Assembly (NCBI RefSeq): GCF_002902945.1
Contig: NZ_CP026103.1
Location: forward strand, 1,240,001-1,304,000
Direction of reading: 5' to 3'
Length of the DNA stretch: 64,000 bases
DNA from: Paraburkholderia caribensis
GTDB taxonomy: Bacteria; Pseudomonadota; Gammaproteobacteria; Burkholderiales; Burkholderiaceae
Under the pieces are notes generated by a model. It saw nothing but the letters and a program-made list of their open reading frames with translations. It had not been told where the DNA came from and made no database searches. Positions 40,253 to 49,629 of this stretch are shown in pieces (within the stretch, counting starts at the first letter, position 1; each line of letters starts with the position of its first letter). Position numbers and translations under genes: made by a program.

Positions 40253-41184
40253 TTCTTCAGGTCGTGAATCTCGGCGACATAGCCGCCGGGAAATTCGACC
40301 ATTGCGCTGCGCCCTTCGACCGTGCCGCTCGCGGGCGACAGCACCTTCACGCCGACGCCTTGCGCCTTGGCGAGCGTCGCGTCGAGATCGGCGACCTGAT
40401 AGCCCGTCGTCTCGCGGCCATACGGATACGGCAGCTTCCCGTCCGTCGCGAACACGAGCATGTTGCCGAAGCCCGACGCGATGCGCACGCGCCGGATCGT
40501 CTCGCCAGGCCGGCCGATTTCGCCGCCATCCGCACGGCGGTTATCGGAGACGACCTTGCCATGCGAGAAGCGCACGAAGCGCTTGATGAAGTTGTCCGCC
40601 GCCTGCGCGGACACGTAGACGCGATTGTCCGGCACCGTTTCGAGCGGACCATACGAAGGCGCCTTCGTGTGCCAGTACAACTGCATGTAGAGACCGCCCG
40701 GCCACTGGATGACGGCGTCCTTGCCGATCGGGTCGTCGAACGTATCGACGATCACGTCGGCGCCCGCCGCGCGCGCGGCGCGCACGGCCTTGTCGATATC
40801 GGTGACGAGATAGCCGGTCCGCTCGTTGCCGAACGGATACGGAACCGGCGTCTGGAACGCGAACACCGACAACATGCCCACGGGCGTCTGCACGTACTGC
40901 GAGGCGGTCTTGCTCGGCGTCGGCGTGACCGTGAACACGGCGCGCGGCGAAGCCTTGCCGCCGAACGTCGCGACGAAGCTGTCGACGAACGCGTCGATGT
41001 CCTGGTTCGACACATAGACGTGCGTCGTGTCGTACTGCGGCCCGACGGACACGACGGGCGTGCTCTTGCCCGCGCCCTGATGGTCGGCTTCCGCGAAGGC
41101 GGGCGAACCGGCCAGCGTCACGCCGAGCGCCGCAATCGACACGACAGCCGCGCGCAACATTCGATACATCTTGACGGTACTCAT
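40249..41184 (-). CDS. Exported VOC (glyoxalase-fold) protein
   Basis: This 311-aa protein has a signal peptide (LRAAVVSIAALGVTLAGSPAFA) and two tandem vicinal-oxygen-chelate halves: first FGNERTGYLVTDIDKAVRAARAAGADVIVDTFDDPIGKDAVIQWPGGLYMQLYWH, then YGRETTGYQVADLDATLAKAQGVGVKVLSPASGTVEGRSAMVEFPGGYVAEIHDL. The fold supports metal-dependent dioxygenases, isomerases and lyases; the periplasmic location is unusual. AAGGAGT precedes the ATG at 41184. It is translationally coupled to the porin gene. Confidence 0.9.
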   Translation of the reverse strand: MSTVKMYRMLRAAVVSIAALGVTLAGSPAFAEADHQGAGKSTPVVSVGPQYDTTHVYVSNQDIDAFVDSFVATFGGKASPRAVFTVTPTPSKTASQYVQTPVGMLSVFAFQTPVPYPFGNERTGYLVTDIDKAVRAARAAGADVIVDTFDDPIGKDAVIQWPGGLYMQLYWHTKAPSYGPLETVPDNRVYVSAQAADNFIKRFVRFSHGKVVSDNRRADGGEIGRPGETIRRVRIASGFGNMLVFATDGKLPYPYGRETTGYQVADLDATLAKAQGVGVKVLSPASGTVEGRSAMVEFPGGYVAEIHDLKK

Positions 41185-41242
41185 GAAAACACTCCTTGCT
41201 GGTAATGGTTGCTGCCGCGTCTCGTCATGACGCGCGGCGCGA

Positions 41243-41992
41243 TCAGGTTTGCGCCGGCGCTGCGCCTGTGTTTCTCGACAGCACTGCGAGCACGCACAGC
41301 GCGGCGAGCGGCAACAGCAGCGCCCAGAATGACGCGAGCAGATACCCCGCCGCTCCCGCGCCTGCGCCAATCGCAAAGCCGGCCACGGGCGGCAGCGTGC
41401 GCCACAGCCGACTGCGCGCCGCTTGCCGCGCTTTCGCGTCGGCGGGTGAAAACAACAGATCGAACACATCGATCACGGCTTGCGTGACGTTGCCCGTCAT
41501 CACCGTGTTCGCGACGACGGAGCGCGCCGTCAGGCGGCCATGCGCGTTCTGCACGCCCATCGCTGCCGCGCCGAGCAGCCCGCAGGCGATCGTCAGCGGC
41601 GCGTCGGAGTTGGTGATGGGCGCGGCCAGCACGCCCGCCGCCATGAAGCCCGTCAGCAGCGCCGCCTGCAGCACATACAGTGCGCAGGCGCGCACGCCAT
41701 GTCCGCGCGCCAGCAACTGGTTGTCGAGGACGCGCGCGAGCACGATGCCCGCGACGAACGCGGGAAACGCGAGCCACTTGATCAGCAGCCCGCTTCCCGC
41801 GCCCGCCAGGCCCGAGCCGATCAGAATGAAATTGCCCGTCACGTGCGCAGTGAACAGCCCGAACAACGCGACGAAGCCAAGCGTGTCGACATAGCCCGCG
41901 ATGCTCGCAAGCCAGGTGTCCTCGCCGGACACGTGATCGATCTGCGCCGCGCGTGGCGCCTGCGCGCCCACGCTCACTGGTCCTTGCTGCAT
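41243..41992 (-). CDS. YoaK/DUF1275 family membrane protein
   Basis: This 249-aa protein has six predicted membrane helices and the DUF1275 pattern: SIAGYVDTLGFVALFGLFTAHVTGNFILIG near the N-terminus, then ACGLLGAAAMGVQNAHGRLTARSVVANTVMTGNVTQAVIDV. The family's function is not established; transport has been suggested. It overlaps the upstream XapX gene by 19 bp, so the two are in one operon. Confidence 0.92.
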   Translation of the reverse strand: MQQGPVSVGAQAPRAAQIDHVSGEDTWLASIAGYVDTLGFVALFGLFTAHVTGNFILIGSGLAGAGSGLLIKWLAFPAFVAGIVLARVLDNQLLARGHGVRACALYVLQAALLTGFMAAGVLAAPITNSDAPLTIACGLLGAAAMGVQNAHGRLTARSVVANTVMTGNVTQAVIDVFDLLFSPADAKARQAARSRLWRTLPPVAGFAIGAGAGAAGYLLASFWALLLPLAALCVLAVLSRNTGAAPAQT

Positions 41993-42210
41993 GGCGAAGC
42001 CGGTTTGTTGCTGGCGACGGAGGGCGCACTTTGCGTCTGCGCGTCAGGCGTGCGGATCTGTGCCTGCACGAACGGAATGGCATGCTCGCCGATCACGATG
42101 CCGAGCAGTCCCGCGAGCGCGATCAGCGGCGGCGCGGGCGACTGCACGCGCACGAGGTAATACAGCAGGCCCACCACGAGGCCTGCGCCCAACGAAATCA
42201 GATATGACAT
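41974..42210 (-). CDS. XapX-domain small membrane protein
   Basis: This 78-aa protein opens MSYLISLGAGLVVGLLYYLVRVQSPAPPLIALAGLLGIVIGEHAIP, the XapX two-helix pattern, and adds a Gln/Ala-rich soluble tail. AAGGAG lies 6 nt before the ATG. XapX proteins often neighbour amidohydrolase and isochorismatase-like genes; their role is unknown. Confidence 0.9.
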   Translation of the reverse strand: MSYLISLGAGLVVGLLYYLVRVQSPAPPLIALAGLLGIVIGEHAIPFVQAQIRTPDAQTQSAPSVASNKPASPCSKDQ

Positions 42211-42349
42211 GACTTGCTCCTTCGTTGCTTAGCCCGGCCGCTCACGGCGAGCCGGGCATCATCCCTGGCTGCGACGCGCGCGCGGACCCGGCGGCTGCCA
42301 TGGCAAGCGCCGCGCGTGCGTCCGGGATGATCGATTCCATCGCCTGTGC

Positions 42350-42757
42350 TCACGCCTGTCGCTGCCCGGACGCATGCGGCCGCAGCGCAAGCCGGTAACG
42401 GCCCGCGCCGCCGATCGCAATGGTGCCGAACAGGATCAGCAGCATCCACGCGAATTGCCCTTGATCGAGTGTCCACTCGCGATGCACGAGGCCGAGCGCA
42501 ATTGCGCTGACCAGCATGATCGGCAGCGCGGCAAGCCGTGTCGCGACGCCTGCGATCATCAGCAGCGGACACACCACTTCCGCGAAAATCGCAAAGGCCA
42601 GCGTCAGCGTCTTGCCGAGATGCAACGGGTCTTCGATCGCGCCGAGCTGGCTCGCGTAATGGAGCGCCTTCGGCAGTCCATGCACGAGCAGCACGAGCAC
42701 GCTCGCGGTGACGCGCAGAAACAGCAGCGCGGCGTCGGGTGCGGAAAAGCGGTTCAT
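42350..42757 (-). CDS. DoxX-family membrane protein
   Basis: This 135-aa protein of four helices shows the DoxX pattern (ALLFLRVTASVLVLLVHGLPKALHYAS, TLAFAIFAEVVCPLLMIAGVATRLAALPIMLVSAIAL, FAWMLLILFGTIAIGGAGRYRL). The family includes quinone-linked oxidoreductase partners. The ATG at 42757 is used; a GTG at 42766 that nearly overlaps the previous stop is possible too. It is in the operon between the amidohydrolase and XapX genes. Confidence 0.9.
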   Translation of the reverse strand: MNRFSAPDAALLFLRVTASVLVLLVHGLPKALHYASQLGAIEDPLHLGKTLTLAFAIFAEVVCPLLMIAGVATRLAALPIMLVSAIALGLVHREWTLDQGQFAWMLLILFGTIAIGGAGRYRLALRPHASGQRQA

Positions 42758-42769
42758 CGCGCTCACGCG

Positions 42770-44650
42770 TCAAAACGCAAAGCAGCTGCAACCGAGCGCG
42801 CCCCAGAACGAGTTCGCGTCGCCGGCAGGCACGTTGCTGCGCCAGGCCCATCCATGCGCATGACGATGCACGCCGCACAGGTTCACGCACGCGTCGTTGC
42901 ACGATTGCTGCAGCGGCGCAGCGGCGGGACGGTAGCGCGCATAGCCGCCGTACTCCGCGACGGGCGACCACGTCGGGCTGACGGGCAGCGCAGGCGGCGC
43001 GAACGTTTCGAACTCGTCGGCGGCATAGACGACGCGGCCGTTGACGACCGTCAGCACCGAGCTCAGATGCCGGATCGAATCTTCATCGACGGTGAAGTAG
43101 TCGTCGGACAGCACCGCGAAATCCGCGAGCTGGCCCGGCACCAGCGCACCCTTGCGGGTCTCGTCGTTCGAGAACCACGCGCTGCCGACCGTATAGCGCC
43201 GCAGCGCTTCCATGCGGTCGAGCCGGTCTTGCGCCGCGTACATCTGCGTGCCGCCCACCGTGCGTCCCGACACCAGCCAGTACAGCGAGACGAACGGATT
43301 GAAGCTCGCGACGCGCGTCGCGTCCGTGCCCGCGCCGACGGGCAGGCCGGCCTCCAGCATCTGCCGCACGGGCGGCGTGCGCGCAGCGGCTTGCGCGCCA
43401 TAGCGCGCGATAAAGTATTCGCCCTGATACGCCATCCGGTGCTGGACAGCAATGCCACCGCCAAGCGCCGCAATGCGCTCGATATTGCGCTGTGAAATCG
43501 TCTCGCAGTGATCGAAGAACCAGCGCAGGCCGTCGAACGGCGTGTCGATGTTGACGCGTTCGAACACATTGAGAAAGCGCTCGATCGATTCGTCGTAAGT
43601 CGCATGCAGCCGGAACGGCCAGCGGTTCTGCACGAGCAGCCGCACGACGGCTTCGAGTTCGCTTTCCATCGCATCCGGCAGATCGGGGCGCGGTTCCAGG
43701 AAGTCTTCGAAGTCGGCGGCGGAGAACACCAGCATTTCGCCCGCGCCGTTCACCTTCAGGAAGTCGTCGCCGTCGCCGGGTTTCGTGACCTTGACCCACT
43801 TCGCGAAGTCTTCGATTTCCTTCTTCGCGTTCTGCGTGAAGAGGTTGTACGCGATACGCACGGTCAGCTCGTTGCGCTTCGCAAGTTCCATGATGACGGC
43901 GTAGTCGTCGGGATACGCCTGATAACCGCCGCCCGCGTCGATCGCGCTCGTCACGCCGAGGCGGTTCAGCTCGCGCATGAACTGGCGCGATGAGTTCATC
44001 TGATCGTCGAGCGGCAGCTTCGGACCTTTGGCGAGCGTCGCGTACAGCAGACCCGCATTCGGGCGCGCGATCAGCATGCCCGTCGGGTTGCCGCGCCTGT
44101 CGCGCTGGATTTCGCCGCCCGGCGGGTTCGGCGTGTCGCGGTCATAGCCGACGGCGCGCAACGCCGCTGCGTTCAGCAGCGCGCTGTCGTAAAGGTGCAG
44201 GATGAAGACGGGCGTATCCGGCGCAATCGCGTTGATTTCTTCGAGTGTCGGGCCGCGCTTCTCCGCAAACTGAAATTCGTTCCATCCGCCGACCACGCGC
44301 ACCCATTGCGGCGCCGGCGTGCGCGCAACCTGCGCGCGCAGCATCTCGAGCGCATCGCGCAGCGACGGCACGCCGTCCCAGCGCAACTCGAGATTGAAAT
44401 TGAGGCCGCCGCGAATCACGTGAAGATGCGAATCGTTGAGGCCGGGAATCACCGTGCGGCCCTTCAGGTCGATGCGGCGCGTCGAATCGTTCGCCCATTG
44501 CATCATGTCGTGATCATTGCCGCTCGCGACGATCTCGCCTTTCGCGACGGCGAGCGCCGTCACGAACGAACGCTTGTCGTCCTGCGTCGCTATCTTGCCG
44601 TTGTAGATCACCAGGTCCGCAATGCGGGCGGGCTGAATGGGTGCGGTCAT
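42770..44650 (-). CDS. Amidohydrolase (YtcJ-like) with Cys-rich tail
   Basis: This 626-aa metal-dependent hydrolase has the opening beta-sandwich (ADLVIYNGKIATQDDKRSFVTALAVAKGEIVASG), the metal ligand pair in GLNDSHLHVIRGG, internal His positions in LHATYDESIERFL and WFFDHCETIS, and the late GTDATRVASFNPFVSLYWLV and GQLADFAVLSDDYF segments. It probably hydrolyses an amide or related bond. The last 46 residues (QQSCNDACVNLCGVHRHAHGW to ALGCSCFAF) hold five cysteines and three histidines beyond the normal domain end. GAGAG precedes the ATG. Confidence 0.92.
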   Translation of the reverse strand: MTAPIQPARIADLVIYNGKIATQDDKRSFVTALAVAKGEIVASGNDHDMMQWANDSTRRIDLKGRTVIPGLNDSHLHVIRGGLNFNLELRWDGVPSLRDALEMLRAQVARTPAPQWVRVVGGWNEFQFAEKRGPTLEEINAIAPDTPVFILHLYDSALLNAAALRAVGYDRDTPNPPGGEIQRDRRGNPTGMLIARPNAGLLYATLAKGPKLPLDDQMNSSRQFMRELNRLGVTSAIDAGGGYQAYPDDYAVIMELAKRNELTVRIAYNLFTQNAKKEIEDFAKWVKVTKPGDGDDFLKVNGAGEMLVFSAADFEDFLEPRPDLPDAMESELEAVVRLLVQNRWPFRLHATYDESIERFLNVFERVNIDTPFDGLRWFFDHCETISQRNIERIAALGGGIAVQHRMAYQGEYFIARYGAQAAARTPPVRQMLEAGLPVGAGTDATRVASFNPFVSLYWLVSGRTVGGTQMYAAQDRLDRMEALRRYTVGSAWFSNDETRKGALVPGQLADFAVLSDDYFTVDEDSIRHLSSVLTVVNGRVVYAADEFETFAPPALPVSPTWSPVAEYGGYARYRPAAAPLQQSCNDACVNLCGVHRHAHGWAWRSNVPAGDANSFWGALGCSCFAF

Positions 44651-44751
44651 CGTCGCTCTCCGTGAATCGTGGTCAGGCGTAATCCGCGCGCGACGTCAGC
44701 GACGCCGCGCGCGAATCAAAACCAAAAATGCTTTGAATCGATGAAGCCCGA

Positions 44752-45387
44752 TCAGCCCGCTTCGCTCGCGTGCTCGCCGAGAATCTGCTTCGCGTAGCGC
44801 ACGCCGATGCCGTATGCGCTGTGCGCCTTGAAGATGTCCATGCAGCCTTCGTACGTTTCGCCGCGCGCCCAGTCGCGTTGCAGCTCGCACATGAACTGCA
44901 GCGAGTTCATCGGTACCGCGCCCGCCTGGACGATGCGTTGCACCGCGCGCTCGTGCGCCTCTTCCGTGATGTCGCCGCATGCGTCCGTCGGCACATAGAT
45001 TTCGAAGCCTTCGGCCAGCATCTGGATGGTCGGGAACGTCACGCAGACTTCCGTCCACAGGCCGGCGATCACGATCTTCTTGCGGCCCGTTGCCTTGATG
45101 GCGTCACGGAAGCCCTTGTCTTCCCACGAGTTCATCGACGTGCGGTCGATCGGCTTGGTCTCCGGAAACACCGCTTGCACTTCGGGCAGCAGATGGCCGC
45201 TGAACGAGTCGGCGGCGATCGTCGTCAGGATGGTCGGCACCTTGAAGAGCTTCGCGGCCTTCGCGAGAATCTGGACGTTGTGCAGGACAGTGGTGCGCTC
45301 GTGCGAGTGCGTGCCGAAAAACATCTGCGGCTGATGGTCGATAAGCGCGAGTGCGCATGTGTCGGGCGTCAACAGTTCATGTGCCAT
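44752..45387 (-). CDS. Isochorismatase-family (YcaC-like) hydrolase
   Basis: This 211-aa cysteine hydrolase has Asp17 in ALALIDHQPQMFF, Lys91 in DKGFRDAI and the nucleophile Cys115 in GLWTEVCVTFPTIQM, the family triad. YcaC-like members act on small amides or related compounds. GGAGT precedes the ATG at 45387. It is the first gene of the seven-gene minus-strand operon that continues to the porin; the 25-bp shared element lies about 203 bp upstream. Confidence 0.93.
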   Translation of the reverse strand: MAHELLTPDTCALALIDHQPQMFFGTHSHERTTVLHNVQILAKAAKLFKVPTILTTIAADSFSGHLLPEVQAVFPETKPIDRTSMNSWEDKGFRDAIKATGRKKIVIAGLWTEVCVTFPTIQMLAEGFEIYVPTDACGDITEEAHERAVQRIVQAGAVPMNSLQFMCELQRDWARGETYEGCMDIFKAHSAYGIGVRYAKQILGEHASEAG

Positions 45388-45589
45388 GAGTAACTCCATT
45401 TCGCAGGCATGCGAGAGACCCGCACGGTGGCCTGAGGGCAACCGCGCTAGCGTCCGGTTAGTGGATGAATCCAGTCGACGTCGCATCGGCCATGCGGATG
45501 CAAACGGTTTCCCCGCGCGGCTTGTGCGCGAGTTTCACAATGCCGTGCAGGCATTTCGACTTGCGAGAAGATTAGTGACGGGCGGACTT

Positions 45590-45614
45590 AAAGTCCTGAT
45601 GCGCGCCTTAAACG
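45590..45614. promoter_or_regulatory. 25-bp shared upstream element, copy 1
   Basis: The element AAAGTCCTGATGCGCG plus CCTTAAACG matches the copy at 49630-49654 at 22 of 25 positions. On the minus strand it contains TTTAAG twice, 20 bp apart centre to centre, a layout expected for OmpR-type winged-helix proteins. It lies between the regulator gene at 45670-48450 and the isochorismatase-like gene. Confidence 0.65.
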
Positions 45615-45679
45615 TTATTAAGCGGCGTCATTAAGCGGCGTTGTAAAGTGCTGTTGTCAAGTGCCGTCGTCAGGCGCGA
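45615..45679. repeat. Degenerate 13-bp tandem array
   Basis: Five units follow with a 13-bp step: TTATTAAGCGGCG, TCATTAAGCGGCG, TTGTAAAGTGCTG, TTGTCAAGTGCCG and TCGTCAGGCGCGA. It directly continues from the 25-bp element and ends at the 3' end of the regulator gene. Confidence 0.6.
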
Positions 45680-48450
45680 GACTGAACGGAAACGACACGC
45701 AGCGCGCCGCGCGGGCCCGGCGACGCATCGCGCGCCATGGTGCGCTCGACGCCGTTGCGCTGCTCCCAGTCGAGCGATGTCGAGAACCAGCGTTGTGCCT
45801 CGTCGTGACGCCCGAGCTTGCACAGCACGTCGCCCTTGATCCTGCATAGCTCGGCGTAGTACCAGCGTTCGCCGTTGTCGTCGGCGTGGCGCAGTGCCTC
45901 TTCAATGACGGCGAGCGCTTGCTTGTCGCGCGATGCGTTCATCAGCGCCACGGCGAGCTGCCCCTGCAACGGCGAAAGCTGCGCAAGATAGCCGGTCGTG
46001 CGCAGCGCGGAAATCGAGGCGGTCAACCGTTCGATCGCACTCGCTCCCGGGTTGGCGAGTGTCGCGAGCCATGCGTCGTAGCACGCGCAGCATGCGCTCC
46101 AGATCGCGAAGCCGAAACGCGTGGACAGCTCATTCAGCACGTCGATGCCATGACGCGCCGCGGCGAGGTCGCCGTTGAGCAGCGCAATCGGCACGAGCGC
46201 TTCGACGAGCACATAGCAGATGACGATTTCGTGGTCGTACTGCGCGGCCGAATCGAAGCAGCGCGCGGCGAGATCGTACGCGCCGCCGCGCTCGCCTTGC
46301 ACCCAACGCACGCGCGCCAGCGTCGCGCGCGCGGCGATGCCGTGATCGACGCGCAGACCGGGTGTATGCCAGCGGCTCAGCGGCTTGACTTCGTACTCTT
46401 CGATCATCCGCTCCAGCAGTTCGCGTGCACGACGCTGGTCGCCTGCATAGTGCAGCGCGATCCCTTCGACGCGCCCCGACAACACGACATGCGTTGCATT
46501 GCCGCTGCTGCGCGCGAAATCGCCGAAGCGGCGCGCGCACGTCAGCGCATCGCGCGCGCGTCCGCTGTACTGATGCCAGTTCCACACGCCCCAACGTGCC
46601 CGCGACGCGTAGTCGGCATGGCCGGCCTGCATCGCCTCGTCCAGCACGAGCGTCCAGGCCTCGCGCGTTTGCGCGAGCGGGCCTTCTATGTAAACGAGCG
46701 CGGCGGCGAGCGCCGACATGAGCCGCAAGCGCGCTTCGACGCGCGTGCCGCCGTCTTCCTGCGCGCCAGAAGGCACGAAGCGCAGCGCCGCGCGCGCCCG
46801 GCTGCAACATTCTTCGACCAGCGACAGCTCATAGAGATAAGGCACGGTGACGGCCGCGAGCGCAATGCCCGTCGCGTGATCGCCGCGTTCACCCAGTGTC
46901 CAGTCGAGCGCGGTGCGCAGGTTGCCGAGCTCGCGCGTGAACTCGCCGAGCCACTCGACGACGGGCCGCTCGGCCCAGCGCTTCTGCGCCGTTTCGAGCA
47001 ACTGCAGAAACAGCACCGCATGCGCGTGCGCGGCGGCCAGCCGCTCGCCGTTGTCGTCGAGTTGCTGGAGCGCGTAGGCGCGCGTCGATTCGAGCAAACG
47101 GTAGCGATACGACGAGCCTTCGAAGTCCGTCGTCAGCAACGAGCGCGATACGAGACCGCTCACGGCATCGAGCGCTTCCATGCGCGTGAGCCCGGCGTGC
47201 TCCGCCATTGCGCAGGCGGCGTCGAGCGTAAAGCCGTTGACGAACATGCCCAGCCAGCGCAGCAACTTCTGTTCGTCGCTGCTCAAGAGACGGTAGCTCC
47301 AGTCGAGCGTCGCCTTGAGCGTCTGATGACGCGGCAAGGCCGTGCGCCGGCCGCCCGTGAGGATGCGGAAACGGTCGTCGAGATGCTCGGCCAGCAGGCC
47401 GATGCCCAGCACGGCCGCACGCGACGCGGCCAGTTCGAGCGCGAGCGGAATGCCGTCGAGCCGGCGGCACACTTCACCCGTCAGACGAATGCTGGTTTCG
47501 TCGAGCGAAAAATGCGCGCCGTCGGCTTGCGCGCGCGCCAGAAAGAACTGCACGGCGGGCGTGCGCAACACGTCGGTGCCGGGATCGTCCCGGGTCGGCA
47601 CGGACAGCGGCGGCACCTGATAAACGATCTCGTCGCGCGCGCGCAAGGCTTCGCGGCTCGTCGCCAGCACACGCATGCGGCTGCCCGCGCCCGTCAGCGA
47701 CTCCGCGATGGCGGCCACGATCTCCAGCACCTGCTCGCAGTTGTCGAGCACCACCAGCGCCTCGCGGTCACGCCATTCGGCGGCGATCTGCGCGAGCGCC
47801 GTGCGGCTCGCGGAAAGCCGGCTGCCCATCGCGAAGGCGAGCGCGTCGAGCGCCGACGGCGCATCGATCACGGCCGCGAGCGGCACGAACACGACGCCGT
47901 CGGCGAACTCGTGCTGGATCCTGTGCGCGACTTCCACCGCGAGCCGCGTCTTGCCGATGCCGCCCGTGCCGACCAGCGTCACGGCCTGATGGGCGCGCAA
48001 CGCGGCCGCCACGCCTTCGAGCGCATCCTGCCGGCCGATCAGTTCCGGCACGCATGCGGGCAACGGCTGACGCGAAGGCCGCGCGGCGTCGGCGCCGGCC
48101 GATACGTCCTCTTGCGCGGCGGACGGCGCGCTGGCGCCGTCGCGCGCGTCGGCCTCGTCATGCATGACCAGACGGTAGCCACGGCCGGGCACCGTGCGCA
48201 GGCGCTCGCGCTCGTCGCCGAACGCGCGGCGCAGCCCGGAGATATGAACCTGCAGATTGTTCTTTTCGACGACCGTGGTCGGCCAGACGACGCGCATGAT
48301 CTCGTCTTTCGATACGAGTTCGCCGTCGGCGGCGATCAGCAGCGCGAGGATGTCGAACGCGCGGCTGCCGATCGGGACTCTCTGCCCATCGAGACGCACT
48401 TCGCGATGATCAAGTGAAATCTCGAGTTGACCGATCTTGATCGTCATCAT
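45670..48450 (-). CDS. Winged-helix/NTPase (STAND-like) regulator 1
   Basis: This 926-aa protein has an OmpR-type DNA-binding domain (about 1-97: SRAFDILALLIAADGELVSKDEIMRVVWP, NNLQVHISGLRRAFG, TVPGRGYRLV), then an NTPase with Walker A GTGGIGKT (161-168), Walker B LVVLDNCEQ and the VLATSREALR sensor, then ARHQTLKATLDWSYRLL and a long TPR-like helical half. This is the AfsR/MalT-like signal-transduction ATPase architecture. The start (48450 or 48447) is uncertain; the frame is open to 48537. It lies directly upstream of the 25-bp element and the isochorismatase-like operon, which it may control. Confidence 0.9.
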   Translation of the reverse strand: MMTIKIGQLEISLDHREVRLDGQRVPIGSRAFDILALLIAADGELVSKDEIMRVVWPTTVVEKNNLQVHISGLRRAFGDERERLRTVPGRGYRLVMHDEADARDGASAPSAAQEDVSAGADAARPSRQPLPACVPELIGRQDALEGVAAALRAHQAVTLVGTGGIGKTRLAVEVAHRIQHEFADGVVFVPLAAVIDAPSALDALAFAMGSRLSASRTALAQIAAEWRDREALVVLDNCEQVLEIVAAIAESLTGAGSRMRVLATSREALRARDEIVYQVPPLSVPTRDDPGTDVLRTPAVQFFLARAQADGAHFSLDETSIRLTGEVCRRLDGIPLALELAASRAAVLGIGLLAEHLDDRFRILTGGRRTALPRHQTLKATLDWSYRLLSSDEQKLLRWLGMFVNGFTLDAACAMAEHAGLTRMEALDAVSGLVSRSLLTTDFEGSSYRYRLLESTRAYALQQLDDNGERLAAAHAHAVLFLQLLETAQKRWAERPVVEWLGEFTRELGNLRTALDWTLGERGDHATGIALAAVTVPYLYELSLVEECCSRARAALRFVPSGAQEDGGTRVEARLRLMSALAAALVYIEGPLAQTREAWTLVLDEAMQAGHADYASRARWGVWNWHQYSGRARDALTCARRFGDFARSSGNATHVVLSGRVEGIALHYAGDQRRARELLERMIEEYEVKPLSRWHTPGLRVDHGIAARATLARVRWVQGERGGAYDLAARCFDSAAQYDHEIVICYVLVEALVPIALLNGDLAAARHGIDVLNELSTRFGFAIWSACCACYDAWLATLANPGASAIERLTASISALRTTGYLAQLSPLQGQLAVALMNASRDKQALAVIEEALRHADDNGERWYYAELCRIKGDVLCKLGRHDEAQRWFSTSLDWEQRNGVERTMARDASPGPRGALRVVSVQSRA

Positions 48451-48696
48451 CTGAGTGGTGATGTTGAGGACGGCGGAGCTTGCAACGGCAGTAGCACAAC
48501 CATGAAGGGCTCGCACTATACGACGCCATATCGACATGAGCTGTGACGATTGCAGTCATGACGGCACGAAACGACAAGCGGGACCGGCTGCAAAGCAGTG
48601 TACAACGAACAAAAGCCGCCCGGCATGCCTGACGGACGGCGTTCTCGATGATTTGCGGCATGCACGTCGATGCGCGCGACGGGAATGCCCGGCTGG

Positions 48697-49539
48697 TTAC
48701 TGCTTCAGGAACGCCAGCAGATCGGCGTTCACCTGCTCGACATGCGTGCTGCACATGCCGTGCGGCGCGCCCGCATAGACCTTCAGCGTCGCGTCCTTCA
48801 CCAGCTTCGACGCAAGCCTGGCCGAAGCGTCGACAGGCACGATCTGATCGTCGTCGCCATGCAGGAAGAGCGTTGGCACGTCGATCTTCTTCAGGTCGTC
48901 TGTATAGTCGACTTCGGAGAACTGCCTGATGCACTCGTACTGGCCTTTGATCGAGCCTTGCATGCCCTGGCGCCAGAAGTCCTGGACCAGTCCTTGCGAG
49001 ACCTGCGCGTCCGGACGGTTGAAGCCGTAAAACGGCGTCGCGAGATCGAGATAGAACTGCGAGCGGTTGGCCGCCACGCCTGTACGAATTCCGTCGAATA
49101 CGGACAACGGCAAGCCGCCTGGGTTAGCGGCCGTCTTGAGCATCAGCGGCGGCACGGCGCCGATCAGCACGGCCTTCGCGACCCGCTTCGAGCCATGACG
49201 GCCAAGGTAATGCGCGACTTCGCCGCCACCCGTCGAATGGCCGACCAGCATCGCGTTCGTCACGTCGAGTGCATCGAGCACGGCGGCGAGATCGTCCGCG
49301 TAGGTGTCCATGTCGTAGCCGCCCGAAGCCTGGCCTGAGCGCCCATGACCACGCCGGTCGTGCGCGATCACGCGATAGCCCTGGTTGGCGAGGAACAGCA
49401 TCTGCGGGTCCCACGCATCGGCGGACAAGGGCCAGCCGTGCGAGAAGACGACGGGCGTACCCGAACCCCAGTCCTTGTAGAAGATGTCCGTGCCGTCCTG
49501 CGCCTTCACGAAGTTGTCACGCTGATTGTGCGCGCTCAT
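48697..49539 (-). CDS. Non-haem chloroperoxidase-like alpha/beta hydrolase
   Basis: This 280-aa hydrolase has FSHGWPLSADAW, AHDRRGHGRSGQ, the nucleophile elbow GHSTGGG (Ser102), HGDDDQIVP with the triad Asp, and APHGMCSTH with the triad His. This is the cofactor-free haloperoxidase/esterase (PrxC-like) group; perhydrolase activity is typical, the natural substrate unknown. GGAGAACACTCT precedes the ATG at 49539. The 25-bp element lies about 91 bp upstream. Confidence 0.92.
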   Translation of the reverse strand: MSAHNQRDNFVKAQDGTDIFYKDWGSGTPVVFSHGWPLSADAWDPQMLFLANQGYRVIAHDRRGHGRSGQASGGYDMDTYADDLAAVLDALDVTNAMLVGHSTGGGEVAHYLGRHGSKRVAKAVLIGAVPPLMLKTAANPGGLPLSVFDGIRTGVAANRSQFYLDLATPFYGFNRPDAQVSQGLVQDFWRQGMQGSIKGQYECIRQFSEVDYTDDLKKIDVPTLFLHGDDDQIVPVDASARLASKLVKDATLKVYAGAPHGMCSTHVEQVNADLLAFLKQ

Positions 49540-49629
49540 AGAGTGTTCTCCGTCGTTGCATCGCCTCGCGCACGCTGGCGCGGCGAGGTCTGGTGTCAAA
49601 AGAGACGGAGCTTAGCGGGGTGCGCAGTC

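Noticed and set aside
45886..48417. 843-codon plus-strand frame over regulator 1
   Set aside because: It is a shadow of the real minus-strand regulator, rich in Arg/His/Ala with no domain signal.
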